In this document: positions 8,763 to 18,500 of the stretch, in pieces
Layout of the letters: each line of letters starts with the position of its first letter
How positions within the stretch are numbered: position 1 is the first letter of the stretch
Assembly: GCF_000009765.2 (NCBI RefSeq)
Contig: NC_003155.5
Coordinates: 434,001-498,000 of the forward strand
Length of the DNA: 64,000 bases
Direction: 5' to 3'
Origin: Streptomyces avermitilis MA-4680 = NBRC 14893
GTDB taxonomy: Bacteria > Actinomycetota > Actinomycetes > Streptomycetales > Streptomycetaceae
Position numbers and translations under genes: made by a program
Notes under the pieces: generated by a model
Told to the model about the DNA's origin: nothing
Seen by the model: only the letters and a program-made list of their open reading frames with translations
The model's database searches: none

Positions 8763-9069
8763 GGCGGCGATCTGCTTGACCGTCAGCAGCGCCTTGTCCC
8801 TGCGGGTGCTGGCCGTGGGGGGCGGCCAGACCGACGCCTGCGGCCCACGATCGCGGATCTGTGGGGGGTGTCGGCGTGACCCTCGGAGATCTGGGCGAGC
8901 AGCTGGCCCTGGTCCTGGTCAAGCGCCGCTGCATACACCACCTCAGGGCGTGGCCGACGCGCGACGGCCAAAGGCCTGCACGCGGGAGGTGGCCACCCGT
9001 TCGTGCGCACCAGAGACCTACCGTGTGCCTTCCCCACAGTCGGTGGGAGAGGCACTTAGATTCCAGAGT

Positions 9070-9327
9070 ATGACTACAGAGCCGCAGCGCTTCACGATCT
9101 TGCTGGTTCCCGAACACGTCGAGGACGGAGACGGCGTCTCCACGGAAGACTCGGCGGTGCGATCGGCAGTCGTCGAAGCGACCGGCGAGACGGGTGCGAC
9201 GGGTTACCCCCGCTACGCGGGGGACGGGATCGTGGCCGACATCGACCCCCGCACACGCACGGTCGAGGCGGTGCTGGTCGATGGTGCAGAGCTGGACTAC
9301 GGGCTCAACGCCACGGTCGCTTCCTGA
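9070..9327 (+). CDS. Small acidic hypothetical protein
   Basis: An 85-residue ORF from ATG 9070 (MTTEPQRFTILLVPEHVED at the start). It is acidic, has two predicted beta strands (RFTILLVP; TVEAVLVDGAELDYG), and a central GYPRYAGDGIVADID segment. A purine-rich GGGAGAGG lies about 20 bases upstream, further than ideal. The N-terminal FTILLVPEHVEDGDGV and codon usage look genuine, but I recognise no family. It stands alone between decayed integrase and IS4 sequence. Confidence 0.5.
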   Translation: MTTEPQRFTILLVPEHVEDGDGVSTEDSAVRSAVVEATGETGATGYPRYAGDGIVADIDPRTRTVEAVLVDGAELDYGLNATVAS

Positions 9328-9439
9328 CCGCCCAGGTTCGCCCGAAACTGCCGTGAGACGAGGGCCGTTGCCTGTTGCTCCGGGCGCTTCTCGGACCGGA
9401 TCCGAGGAGTCTCCGTTTGCATGCGGCCTGTACGTCAGC

Positions 9440-9990
9440 GCCGTGCCGACACAGGGTTCAGTGCCGAGACGAGATCGGTGCCGAGCGGCGGCATCGAGTG
9501 GCCCCGCTCCCGGAAGACACCGACTGCGCTGTCTGCGCACACGACTGGGCCCGCGCGACCGAAGTGGGTGCCGTCGATCGCGACGACGAGCATTCCGGCC
9601 CAGCGGGCCCCGGCCGTGCGGACCGCCGAGGCAGGGCCGCGCAGAAGATCGAACAGAGCGCGCACCGGGCGCACCCCGAGCCGGGTCCGTGCGTCCCACA
9701 ACGCGGTTCCGCTGATCGTCACAACCAGTATCGAGTCCAGCGCGGCGGTGAGCTTGCGCCAGACGGCGAGATAGCCGCACTCCTCGAACAAGACGGCCGC
9801 CAGTAACAGGTAGACCACGACGCGAGCGGGAGTTTCCGCAACCGGCGCTGGGTCGCGCCGCTTTCGGCCAGGACGGCATCGACCATCTCAAAGGGAACGA
9901 TGCGGGTGAGCTCACCCAGATGCCCAGGCGCGAACAGGCCGCTGGCTACCGTGATTTCACGCGTGATGACACACTGGCACGACAGCGGAG
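9440..9990 (-). pseudogene. IS4-family transposase, truncated and frameshifted
   Basis: The N-terminal IS4 transposase domain is recognisable: ASGLFAPGHLGELTRIVP, then VVYLLLAAVLFEECGYLAVW, then GTALWDARTRLGVRPVRALF and VVAIDGTHFG containing the first catalytic Asp (IDGT). The first block and the second lie in different frames; a lost base near 9815-9820 (KLP to RVVVY) explains it. After IDGTHF the sequence departs from the family, so the two other catalytic acidic residues are gone. It is a dead insertion sequence about 0.5 kb long; no terminal inverted repeats were found. Confidence 0.75.
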
Positions 9991-10050
9991 CCTCCGGTTG
10001 TGTGAACGGCTTGTCTTGGTCGACCGGTAGTGCCCGGCTAACTGCTGGGG

Positions 10051-10083
10051 TGGACTCCTCCGTCCAGACACCCCTATGGGGTG
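10051..10083 (-). ncRNA. Possible remnant of a TnpB-associated omega RNA scaffold (two hairpins)
   Basis: Directly beyond the stop of the tnpB remnant (reading on the minus strand) two stem-loops follow each other: CACCCC-ATA-GGGGTG and TGGAC-GGAGGA-GTCCA. In IS200/IS605 elements the guide RNA of TnpB is made from the tnpB 3' end and the right end of the element, so structure at this place is expected. It is inference; the element is broken and no guide can be assigned. Confidence 0.3.
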
Positions 10084-10098
10084 GCAGAGACGCGTGAC

Positions 10099-10215
10099 TC
10101 ACGCCCCGCAGTCCCACACGCTCTCGCCACGGGTGGCGATGTTGTGGGAAGCATCCCGGTCAGTGTGGGCAACGACCCCGCACCCTCGGCAGATGAAAAG
10201 CCCCTGGTCGACACG
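10099..10215 (-). pseudogene. 3' fragment of IS605-type tnpB
   Basis: About 38 codons survive of the C-terminal end of TnpB, the RNA-guided nuclease ancestor of Cas12. One CxxC of the zinc ribbon remains (FICRGCG), followed by VAHTDRDASHNIATRGE, which carries the last RuvC acidic residue in the family motif DxxAxxNI. Everything upstream is lost and it abuts a tnpA fragment on the other strand, which is the divergent arrangement of IS605. Confidence 0.75.
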
Positions 10216-10225
10216 GTTTCGCTTG

Positions 10226-10585
10226 TCCCTGCGGGAGTTCAACGGCGAACGCGATCACGTCCACCTGCTCGTGCACTACCCGCCCAAGGTCGCCATCTCC
10301 CGACTCGTAGGCTCCCTCAAGGGTGTCTCCGCCCGCCGCCTGCGGCAGGAGTTCCCCAACCACATCCGCAAGTACCCGTGGGGTGAGCACTTCTGGTCAC
10401 CGTCCTATTTCGCCGCCTCGTGCGGGGGCGCCCCGCTCTCCCTCATCAAGGAGTACATCAACAACCAGAAACGTCCCAGCTTAGGTCAACAGCGCAGACC
10501 CGTGGACCCGCGCGGGTCAGAGCAGCGTCAAAAAGCGCTTCCTCCCGGGCGTGAACGCTCGGGGTTCCGCGCTAGATCATGCTGA
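10226..10585 (+). pseudogene. 5'-truncated IS200/IS605 tnpA (HUH Y1 transposase)
   Basis: The frame gives the HUH motif DHVHLLVHYPPK, the segment ISRLVGSLKGVSARRLRQEF and WGEHFWSPSYFAASCGGAPL, ending in EYINNQKRP that holds the catalytic Tyr. These are the C-terminal two thirds of TnpA; about 50 N-terminal residues are missing and the frame joins tnpB-derived sequence around 10216-10228. The tail after KRP is not part of the family. Both transposase genes of the element are thus broken at the same junction, consistent with an internal deletion of an IS605-like element. Confidence 0.8.
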
Positions 10586-11763
10586 ATGACGTCACTGGGT
10601 GACGCGCCCGCGCGGCGGACCGCCAGGAGCGCCGCGCCGATGTCCGCCGCCGCTCGGGGATCGGACAGGGAGCGGCCCGCCAGCTCCTCGACGCGGCGCA
10701 GCCGGTAGCGGACGGTGTTGGGGTGGACGAAGAGGCTCCGCGCCGCGTCCGTGGCGGAGCCGGCGGCGGCGTACCAGTGCTCCAGGGTCTCCAGGAGACG
10801 GGCACGCTCCGCTGCCGGGAGATCGAGCAGGGGCTGGAGGACCACCTCCACGAGGTGCGCCGCCTCGGCCGGGGCGGCGGCGACGACCATGGCCAGCGGG
10901 TTGTCGTCGAACCGCGCGACGCCGGGGCCGGTGCCCTGGAGGCCGGCCAGAGCCAGACGGGCGAAGCGCAGAGCCTGGGGGGTGTCCCCCAGCGAGTGAA
11001 AGCACGGGCTGACACCGACGCGGGCGCCCGCGCGGCGCAGAATGCTCAGACACGTGCTCTCCGCCGTCGCCGTGGGCAGGGCGGCCAGACCGATCTGTTG
11101 GTCGGGCAGCAGCCGCCAGGCGAAGGGGATCTGGGCCTGACGCAGCGCCGCTTCCGTCCCCGCCAACGGCTCCTCGCCGGGAGCGTCGGCCGCCGCAGCG
11201 GCGACCACGTACGGTCCGCGGTCGGGCAGACCCAGCTCGCGGGCGGCCTCCCACAGCGTGCGGTCGGCGATGACTCCGGTGAACAGTGCCTCCACCAGCG
11301 CCGAGCGGCGCGCCTGACGTCGCGAGGTCAGCTCGGCGGTCGTCTCCCGGTAAGCCGCCGCCACCGCCTCCGCGTAGCGGCCGAACAGGGCCCAGATCTC
11401 CGCGGACTGGGACACCAGTTGGGCGTCGGTGACCTCGGGGCGGTTGCGTGCCTCGGCGAGGATGTCCGTCCACAGGAACTCGAAGCCGATCCGGTACGCG
11501 TGCAGCGTGTCCGCCAGCGGCACGCCCTGCTCGGCGCGGAGGCGACCGGTCTCCCGGGCCGGGCTCGGGTCCTGCGCGCCCGCGCGGCCGAGCTGGTACA
11601 GGAGCAGGTCCGCGTTGGCGGTGCACGAGCGGCGCAGCGAGTCGAAGGGGATCAGCGACGCGTCCTTGTAGGCATCGACGTCCGAGCGGATGCGCTGCGC
11701 CATCCGCTCGCCCAGTTCCGGCAGCCTCGCCTGAAGTGCCGAGACCACACCTGAGAGGTCCAT
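10528..11763 (-). CDS. PucR/CdaR-type transcriptional regulator
   Basis: 411 residues from the ATG at 11763; a longer reading to 11802 is unlikely because conserved sequence begins at MDLSGVV. The N-terminal 150 residues are the helical RsbRD-like sensory region (DLLLYQLGRAG, HAYRIGFEFLW). A GGDEF-like middle domain follows. The C-terminal PucR helix-turn-helix is clear: LEHWYAAAGSATDAARSLFV, then HPNTVRYRLRRVEELAG. It is divergent from the acyl-CoA ligase gene, which it probably controls. Its end overlaps the degenerate tnpA reading frame by 58 bp, so the extreme C-terminus may have been altered by the IS605 insertion. Confidence 0.9.
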   Translation of the reverse strand: MDLSGVVSALQARLPELGERMAQRIRSDVDAYKDASLIPFDSLRRSCTANADLLLYQLGRAGAQDPSPARETGRLRAEQGVPLADTLHAYRIGFEFLWTDILAEARNRPEVTDAQLVSQSAEIWALFGRYAEAVAAAYRETTAELTSRRQARRSALVEALFTGVIADRTLWEAARELGLPDRGPYVVAAAAADAPGEEPLAGTEAALRQAQIPFAWRLLPDQQIGLAALPTATAESTCLSILRRAGARVGVSPCFHSLGDTPQALRFARLALAGLQGTGPGVARFDDNPLAMVVAAAPAEAAHLVEVVLQPLLDLPAAERARLLETLEHWYAAAGSATDAARSLFVHPNTVRYRLRRVEELAGRSLSDPRAAADIGAALLAVRRAGASPSDVIQHDLARNPERSRPGGSAF

Positions 11764-11912
11764 TCCCGCAGCGTAACGCCCCTGTTTTGTCCTGGGGAAC
11801 AATCAGGGAGGGCAGACGCTGTCATGCACCCCATAGGCCCTCGCCACGGACATCTGCACGATGTCGTCAACGTGAACAGCGGATTTCGACGGCGACGTTC
11901 GTGGAGGCGGTC
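11764..11912. promoter_or_regulatory. Divergent promoter region of the regulator and acyl-CoA ligase
   Basis: 149 bases separate the PucR-type gene and the ligase, transcribed in opposite directions, so both promoters must lie here. The part around 11780-11812 (TTTTGTCCTGGGGAACAATC) is the most A/T-rich. A GGAGG at 11902-11906 serves as ribosome site for the ligase ATG at 11913. I could not fix an operator. Confidence 0.5.
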
Positions 11913-13400
11913 ATGGCCAATCTGGCGGAGTTCCTGGTGGAGACGGCACGGCGGCAGCCGGAACGCCCCGCGCTGCGACTGGGGGGCCAGGTCACCAGCT
12001 ACGCGGAGCTCGACCAACGCAGCGCCCGCGCCGCCGCGCTGCTGCGGGCCGAGGGCGTACGACCGGGAGACCGGGTCGCTCTGATGCTGCCCAACGTTCC
12101 CGAGTTCGTCGTCCTGTACTACGGCGTGCTGCGTGCCGGAGCGGTCGTCGTGCCGATGAATCCGCTGCTGAAGACCCGGGAGACCGAATACCACCTGCGC
12201 GACTCGGGCGCGCAGATGCTCTTCGAGTGGCACCAGGCGCCGGGCGAGGGCGCGCAGGGCGCAGCCGCCGCCGGAGTGCGGCACATGGCCGTCGAGCCTG
12301 CCGCCTTCGCGGGCCTGCTGGCCGGCCACGCGCCGCTGCCGGAGGTGAGCGAGCCGGACAGCGAGGACGTGGCCGTGCTGCTGTACACCTCCGGCACCAC
12401 CGGCCGTCCCAAGGGCGCCATGCTCACCCACACCGGGCTGCGACACAACACCGAGGTCAACGCGGTCGATGTGCAGCGGATGACGGCGGAGGACGTGGTC
12501 GTGGGCTGTCTGCCGCTGTTCCACATCTTCGGCCAGATCTGCGCGATGAGCGTGACCGTCCGCGCCGGTGCCTCGCTCACCCTGATCCCCCGGTTCGACC
12601 CGCAGACCGTGCTGGACGCCATCGCCCGCGACCGGGCGACGATCTTCGAGGGCGTACCGACCATGTACGCGGCGCTGCTCCAGCACCCGTCGGAGGCCGA
12701 CGTGTCCACGCTGCGGATGTGTATCTCCGGCGGAGCCTCGCTGCCGGTGGAGATCCTGCACGGCTTCGAGCGTCGCTTCGGCTGCGTGGTGCTGGAGGGC
12801 TTCGGCATGTCCGAGACCAGTCCGGTGGTCACCTTCAACCACCCCGACCGGCCGCGCAAGGCCGGGTCCATCGGCACCCCGATCAAGGACGTACAGGTAC
12901 GGCTCCTCGACGAAAAGGGCCAGGACGTGACTCCCGGCGAGATCGGCGAACTGGCCGTCCGCGGGCCGAACGTGATGAAGGGGTACTGGAACCGCCCGGA
13001 GGAGACGGCAGCCACCATCCCGGACGGCTGGCTGCGCAGCGGCGACCTCGCACACCGGGACGAGGACGGCTACCTGTACATCGTCGACCGCAAGAAGGAC
13101 ATGATCATCCGCGGCGGCTACAACGTCTACCCGCGCGAGATCGAGGAAGTGCTCCACGAACACCCGGCCGTCGCGCTGGCCGCGGTGGTGGGCCTGGCCG
13201 ACGCGCATCTTGGCGAGGAGATAGCGGCCGCGGTGGTGCTGCGCCCGAAGGCGCAGGCCACGCCCGACGAGCTCCGGCAGTTCGTCAAGGAGCGGGTGGC
13301 GGCGTACAAATACCCGCGCGAGGTGTGGCTCGTGGACACGCTGCCGACCGGCCCCAGTGGCAAGATTCTCAAAAGGGAGATCAGCGCGCCGACGGGGTGA
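11913..13400 (+). CDS. Long-chain fatty acid-CoA ligase (AMP-forming)
   Basis: 495 residues of the ANL superfamily. It activates a carboxylic acid with ATP to the acyl-adenylate and then the CoA thioester. The P-loop signature YTSGTTGRPKGAM lies near residue 157, the A5 motif GFGMSETSP near 300, the A7 motif SGDLAHRDEDGY near 378, and A8 as VDRKKDMIIRGGYNVYPREIE. The catalytic lysine of A10 is present in PTGPSGKILKRE at the end. The ATG at 11913 follows GGAGG by 6 bases; an in-frame GTG at 11901 is the alternative. It is divergent from a PucR regulator. Substrate is most likely a medium or long fatty acid, not determinable from motifs. Confidence 0.92.
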   Translation: MANLAEFLVETARRQPERPALRLGGQVTSYAELDQRSARAAALLRAEGVRPGDRVALMLPNVPEFVVLYYGVLRAGAVVVPMNPLLKTRETEYHLRDSGAQMLFEWHQAPGEGAQGAAAAGVRHMAVEPAAFAGLLAGHAPLPEVSEPDSEDVAVLLYTSGTTGRPKGAMLTHTGLRHNTEVNAVDVQRMTAEDVVVGCLPLFHIFGQICAMSVTVRAGASLTLIPRFDPQTVLDAIARDRATIFEGVPTMYAALLQHPSEADVSTLRMCISGGASLPVEILHGFERRFGCVVLEGFGMSETSPVVTFNHPDRPRKAGSIGTPIKDVQVRLLDEKGQDVTPGEIGELAVRGPNVMKGYWNRPEETAATIPDGWLRSGDLAHRDEDGYLYIVDRKKDMIIRGGYNVYPREIEEVLHEHPAVALAAVVGLADAHLGEEIAAAVVLRPKAQATPDELRQFVKERVAAYKYPREVWLVDTLPTGPSGKILKREISAPTG

Positions 13401-13508
13401 GGTCAATGTGGTTGAGTCAGCCGGGTGACGAGTAGCAACGCCGACGCGTTCCCGGGTTCTCGAGGGCGCCCCGGCCGACGGCGGCACTAGGCAGGGCAGA
13501 TCGGTTAC

Positions 13509-13632
13509 GCCTGTTCCGGTACCAACGCCCTCCCCTGACCCGTGTCCGGCACTTCTCCGAACGCAAGCGGGCCGAGAAGAAACAGCACAAGCAGGCCGTG
13601 CTCGCCCTGGCTCGACGACGGGCCCGCCGCCG
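13509..13632 (+). pseudogene. IS110-family transposase C-terminal fragment
   Basis: A short reading gives RFRYQRPPLTRVRHFSE, then RKRAEKKQHKQAVLALARRR, which is the pattern near the C-terminal end of IS110/IS116/IS902 transposases (xRKRAEGKxHxQAxLALARRR). Nothing upstream or downstream in frame continues the family. It is one of three unrelated IS fragments packed into 1.1 kb. Confidence 0.55.
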
Positions 13633-13769
13633 TCATGGCGACGCTGGCCGCGAGCGGAGCGGCGCTGGTGGGCCTGCCGCCTCTGGTGTGAGGGAGAACC
13701 GGTCTCTTCCCAGAGGAACCGGCCTCTCTGCCGCGTCATCCGATCGCTCGTACCGCCGACTCGGTCAGA

Positions 13770-13961
13770 GCGGTCTCGGTGGCCGTTGCGCCACGTCGTG
13801 CGTTTCCCGGAGTGCTCGCCCGGGACGGCTCCGATGACCTCGGTCGCCTCGGCCTCGATGAGCTCCTGCAGGATGCGCTCGCACAGCAGCCTGATCGTCT
13901 CAACTCCACCGGTGCGTAGTGACTGCAGCAGCCGCATCAGGTCAGACTGGGACAAGGCCAT
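13770..13961 (-). pseudogene. IS256-family transposase N-terminal fragment
   Basis: The first 64 residues of a Mutator-type transposase: MALSQSDLMRLLQSL, ERILQELIEAEATEVIGA and RTTWRNGHRDR are all family motifs of the N-terminal region. After NGHRDR the family sequence stops abruptly, and the frame runs on as an antisense shadow of the acyl-CoA ligase. The catalytic DDE domain is absent. The ATG at 13961 is the family start. Confidence 0.75.
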
Positions 13962-14118
13962 TGCGTGCTCCTCCGGTCGAACTTCCCGTTCACCACGGAG
14001 ACTTGCGCGATGGCCGGCCCTTGTTCAGGGAGCAGACAGCGACAGCGGGTGCACGCCCCGGGCAGACACCCGCGCGCTCACGACCCTCGACCGGCTGCAC
14101 CACTCGGCGGGACGCCAT

Positions 14119-14430
14119 TCATGCCGTGGGTTCGGACTCGCGGCCCTCACGCTCACGGACCTTCCCGCGCAGCCGGTCGTGGAACTCTGCGATCAGCCCG
14201 TGCTCGCGCCAGCGGCGGAAAAAGGCGTAAACCCGGCCGCAGTCGGGGAAGTCCGCGGGCATCGCCCGCCACGAGATCCCGCCCGCGACCAGATAGCGGA
14301 TCGCGTCCAACAGCTGCCGGTGACAGTAGCCCTCGGGCCGGCCGCCCCGGCCCCGCAGTCAGGCCGGCACCGGCAGCAACGGCCGGATGGCTGCCCACTC
14401 CGCGTCCGACATGTCCGACGGATACCGGCG
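14119..14430 (-). pseudogene. IS5-family transposase N-terminal fragment with nonsense mutation
   Basis: The DUF4096 region of an IS5-family transposase reads MSDAEWAAIRPLLPVPA, then a TGA stop at 14359-14361, then LRGRGGRPEGYCHRQLLDA, then IRYLVAGGISWRAMPADF and GRVYAFFRRWREHGLIAEFH. The stop replaces the usual Trp (TGG to TGA). After EPTA the frame ends and the DDE domain is missing. Upstream bases to about 14600 show no gene. Confidence 0.75.
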
Positions 14431-14788
14431 CACCCGATCGGGATGATCGGCCGCGTTGCCGTACACGTGCGCGAGACAATCGCACGACACAGCGGGCGAG
14501 TTGAAGTCAACGGGCTCGGGCGCGTACAACAACGACAACAGGGCCTCCGGGAACCGCTCGGAATGGGATCGCGCCCCCGAGCTACCAGGGAGCCCTGCCT
14601 TCATGCGCGTACCGCCAGAAGATCACCCGACCAGGAACTCCGTTCGACCCACACGTTCCTAGATCGGTTGAGATACGGCTTCTGACACCCAAGAGCTTGA
14701 AGCGGCCCCGGCTTCCCGTCTCGCATCGCTCCCGCCGATGATGATGGGGCGGCGATCTCCTTCACTCCTCGCCACGAGTCACACCACC

Positions 14789-15358
14789 TCAGGTCGTTGA
14801 CTGACCGTGACAGTGTTCCTCTGACGGCATCGAGTCCCATTCGGTATGGGCGCCGTCGCGCGGCACCATGAACAACGGACGAGACCGCAGGACCTGCCCG
14901 ACGCGTTGCCCGCGCATGACGACCCCGGGATCGTCCGGTCCTGCGTATCCCTCTGGCGTGTAGCGAAAGTGTCCGTCCACCGCCTCGGCATGGGCGATTT
15001 CCTCGCTTTCCAGTTCCCGTAGCTCCCTTCCGACCAGCGAGATTCCGTCGTGCTCGACCTGGGGACCGTGGACGGCGTCGGCAGCGATGCAGAACAATCC
15101 CGCAGCCTGGCTCACGTATGCCGTAACGGCGGGTGGAACAGGGGCCGCCCCACGATGGACCTCGATCTTCCACGTCGGCGAGAAGATCGCGTGGTCCCGT
15201 GGGCAATCGCCCACCCTTGTCCGGCCGAGAACCTGAGCCGCCTCGACCACTTCATCGACAGTCATGCCGAACCGGAGCGGTCCGACGCCCACCTTGGGTG
15301 CGTAGGACCACTCAACCCTGTCGGCGACTCCGGAATCGGCTTCGGCCTTGAACGTCAT
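14789..15358 (-). CDS. Hypothetical protein downstream of eCIS effector
   Basis: 189 residues with an ATG at 15358 preceded by GGAG at 6 bases. The N-terminal part contains WSYAPKVGVGPLRFGMTVDE, a pattern seen in unassigned actinobacterial proteins, followed by mixed alpha/beta sequence. It has no signal peptide and no membrane segment. It is co-directional with the large DUF4157 protein and begins 227 bp after its stop, a position where polymorphic toxins often keep an immunity gene. That role is inference only. The C-terminal HCHGQSTT looks ragged, so the end may have been changed by the adjacent IS debris. Confidence 0.65.
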   Translation of the reverse strand: MTFKAEADSGVADRVEWSYAPKVGVGPLRFGMTVDEVVEAAQVLGRTRVGDCPRDHAIFSPTWKIEVHRGAAPVPPAVTAYVSQAAGLFCIAADAVHGPQVEHDGISLVGRELRELESEEIAHAEAVDGHFRYTPEGYAGPDDPGVVMRGQRVGQVLRSRPLFMVPRDGAHTEWDSMPSEEHCHGQSTT

Positions 15359-15585
15359 AGTCGCTCCATGGAGACACCTGTGATCTTGCCGCCCCCATCA
15401 TGTCAATCGCTGACCAACAGCCCAGTGCCGCGCGGTAGGGGTGAGTCGCAGGCGAGCAGGAGTCCTTCGAGGAGGGGCAGTTCGATGCAACCGCAGATCA
15501 CGAGCTGCTGCAGCAGTCCGAGCGTGATGCCCTCATACCGCAGGGCCCACTCGGCCAAGCCCGCCCAGCTGCAGCCCAGGCCGCT

Positions 15586-18500
15586 TCAGAAGGCAGGAGG
15601 CTCGACGACAGGGGCGGCCGACACCGTGCCCGCCGGTAGTTTGCCGTGGGCCTCCCACAGCCGGGCCGTCGGGATGTCCACCGGATAGCCCTCGATGAGC
15701 ACCGCCGACTTGCTGGTCACCGACCCGGATGCCTCGGTGAAGCCGCTCATCCAGTTCAGGTCCGCGTCCTCGAGCATCAGGTGGTCCCGCCTCGACATGG
15801 CCTTGACATACCAGTCCGACAGCATGTGCCCGGCCTGGACGATCTGCCGGTCGGGATCGGAGAGCGCGTAGCGGCCACGCATCGGCCGGCCCGAGCGGGC
15901 GATGAAGGAGCCCTTCTGCCACTGCCCGTCCGCGTCGAGGAGGAAGTCGAGCAGTGACTCCTTTCCCGAGGCCCGTTGGGCCAGCAGTCGTCTGCGCATG
16001 GCCTCCATGAACGCCGACTTCGAGGAGTAGTGCGGCAGCACGCTGGCCTTCAGCGTCACCGGAAGGGTTTCCTCTGCGGAGGACACTGCGGACGGCAGGC
16101 TCTGCTTTCGCAGGGTGCTCCAGGCGCCCATCTCCTGGCCCACCTCTTCGGCGGTCATCGGCGTCGGGCACTCGCCCCACATCCGCAGGAACGCGTTGGT
16201 CTCCCGCTCGCTGAGCCCCAGCGTCCGGGCCTGCGCCCGGACGGCGTCCAGGTCGGCGATGGCGCGCAGATAGGAGTTCTTCAGGGTCGCGAGGTCCTTG
16301 GCCATCTCCGGCGCGGCGAACCGTGCCGCGTCGAGGCCCAGTGTGCTCGCCGTCTGTCCTGGGGCCGAGGGTTGTTCGGCCGCCGCCGATGAGGGTGCGC
16401 CGGGTTGTGCTGTGGGTTCGGCCACCGTCGCTGAGGGGGCGCCGGGCTGTGCCTTCTGTTCGGCCGACGGCCCCGCGAAGTCCCCGGCCAGCACGACGTC
16501 GGCCCCCTGGGTGGTCGGCACATCCTGCAAGCTCGACCGTGCGCCCGGCACGCCCAGTTCGACAACCGGGGCAGTGCCTCCCGTCCCCGCCATCCTCAGC
16601 GCCCGTACCTGCGACAGTCCCAGGGACAAGCCCAGCGCGAGAGGCCGCACACGCGCCGCTATACCGCGGCCGATGTTGCCCGCCCTCGTCCGCACTCCGT
16701 GACCGAACTCGAAGGCACGCCGCTCCGCGCCGGCTCCGAGGCCGGCGCGTTCGTGCAAGAGGGAACCGATCGCCGCGGATCTCGCCGCCGTGGTGAAGGC
16801 GTGCTCCGCGTCGCCGGTGCGCAGGTATTCGACGCCGCCCTCCGCGGCCGCGGGCAGACCCACGCCCACCAGGCGCCGCATCGCGGGGGAACTCAGCCCT
16901 TGGCTGTACCCCCCGGCGAAACCGCCCAGCGCTCCCAGTCCCAGGTTCGGCAGTACGCCGCGCAAGGCGGCCTCCGCACGGGTCATCCCCTCGGGCGGCG
17001 CATTGAGTGCGGCCCCGGTCAGGCCGCCGACGACGTTGCCGCCGCCCTGCGCCACGGCGCTGCGCACCATCGTCTGTGCCCGCGACATCCGCACCGCGTG
17101 AAGCCCGAGGTTGCGAGCGAAGCCCGTGGCCGCGCCGGCACCGGCGCCGGTCTGGAGGCCCTCGATCCCGACCCGTTGGCCTTCTTCAAGTCCGGCCCGC
17201 AGCACCTGTCGTGCCGATCCGCCGGAGACCGCTTCCCCGCCCGCACCGCCCACAAAGCCGAGTCCGGCGCCGCCCGCGCCGACCATGCCCGCCGTGCCCG
17301 CCGTGGTGAGCGCGGTCGCCGTCAGGCCGGTCGCGCCCATGCCCGCCACCGCCGAGGCGGCGAGGGGTGCCGCGATGATCGCTCCGGCCGCCAGGGCGAC
17401 GGTGTAGGAAAGATTGCGTACGGTCGTCAGCGCGTCGGCGATGTCACCGGCCGCCGCCTCGGCCTTGCCCACACCGGCGTTGACAACGGCTCGCGCCTGT
17501 TCCGCCTGCGCCGTCGCGGCGAGCACTGCCTCGCCCATCGCCACCAGGGCTCCCTGCCGACGGGCCTTGTCGAAGTCGCGCAGGGCCGCCACGGCCTCCA
17601 GCCACGGGTCCCGCACCCGGTCCTGGACCTCGTAGGGCTCCTCGCCGCCTACCACGCTGCCGGCGAAGCCGACGTACGGCTGCTCCTCGTAGTTCAGGTG
17701 CAGGTGGTGCCGCATGCGCTCGTCGGTGGCCGCGTTCATGGTGCGGATCCCCCGGGCGGCGTCGGCGAGCGCGGCTACCGTCTGCTCGCGCACCTGGTCG
17801 GCCAACTCCTGCGGGAACAGGAGCATTTCGTCACGGTGGATGACGTACGCCATGCCGGGCTGCTCGACGGAGGGACGGATACCCTCGATGGTCCTGAGGT
17901 TGTCGACGAGACCCGAGCTCTGCTCGGCCACCGGTGTGAAGGCCTCCGTCAGGCGGGCCTGGCGGCGCTCGCCGCTCGCCCTGGCCAGGTCGGCGGCGAG
18001 GTGCGGCGCGAGTTCCTTGAGTTCCTGCCGCAGCAGGGCCCGGTCCTGCCGGGAGAGGTCGGGGCGCTGCAGCCAGGCGGTGATGCGGTCGACCTCGGTA
18101 CGGGCCTCCACGGCGTCGGCCGGCACTGTGCTGGTGCGTTCGGCGAGGACGCGGGGCATGGGGACCTGTTGCGGGAGCTCCTCCGCCGCGGGGGCGGCTC
18201 CCCGTGGGCGCCGGCCGCGGCGCGTGCGGTCGGGAGCTGCCATCGCGCGGTTCTTGCGGGCGAGTTCGGCCTCGATCGCAGCCTTCGCCGCGAGCATGGT
18301 GTCGTCTTCCGGGGTACTGGTGGTCTGCCGGTCGAGCCACTCGTTCACCGCGTTCAGCTCGTCCAGGAGCTGGGTCATGCCGTAATTGCGCACGTCCGCA
18401 GTGGAGTTGAGCCAGCCCTCGGCAGCCGCCGCCACATGCGGGCCGACCGCCACCGGCGGCTCGGCCCGCTCGGGGCGCTCCGCGGCGCGCGCGGCCTGCT

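Noticed and set aside
11652..13961. A 769-codon minus-strand frame
   Set aside because: Only its first 64 codons (IS256 N-terminus) are real; the rest is antisense to the acyl-CoA ligase.
15381..15585. A minus-strand frame after the left effector (GLLQQLVICGCIELPLLEGL)
   Set aside because: It has no start codon and simply continues the effector frame past its stop; no family pattern.
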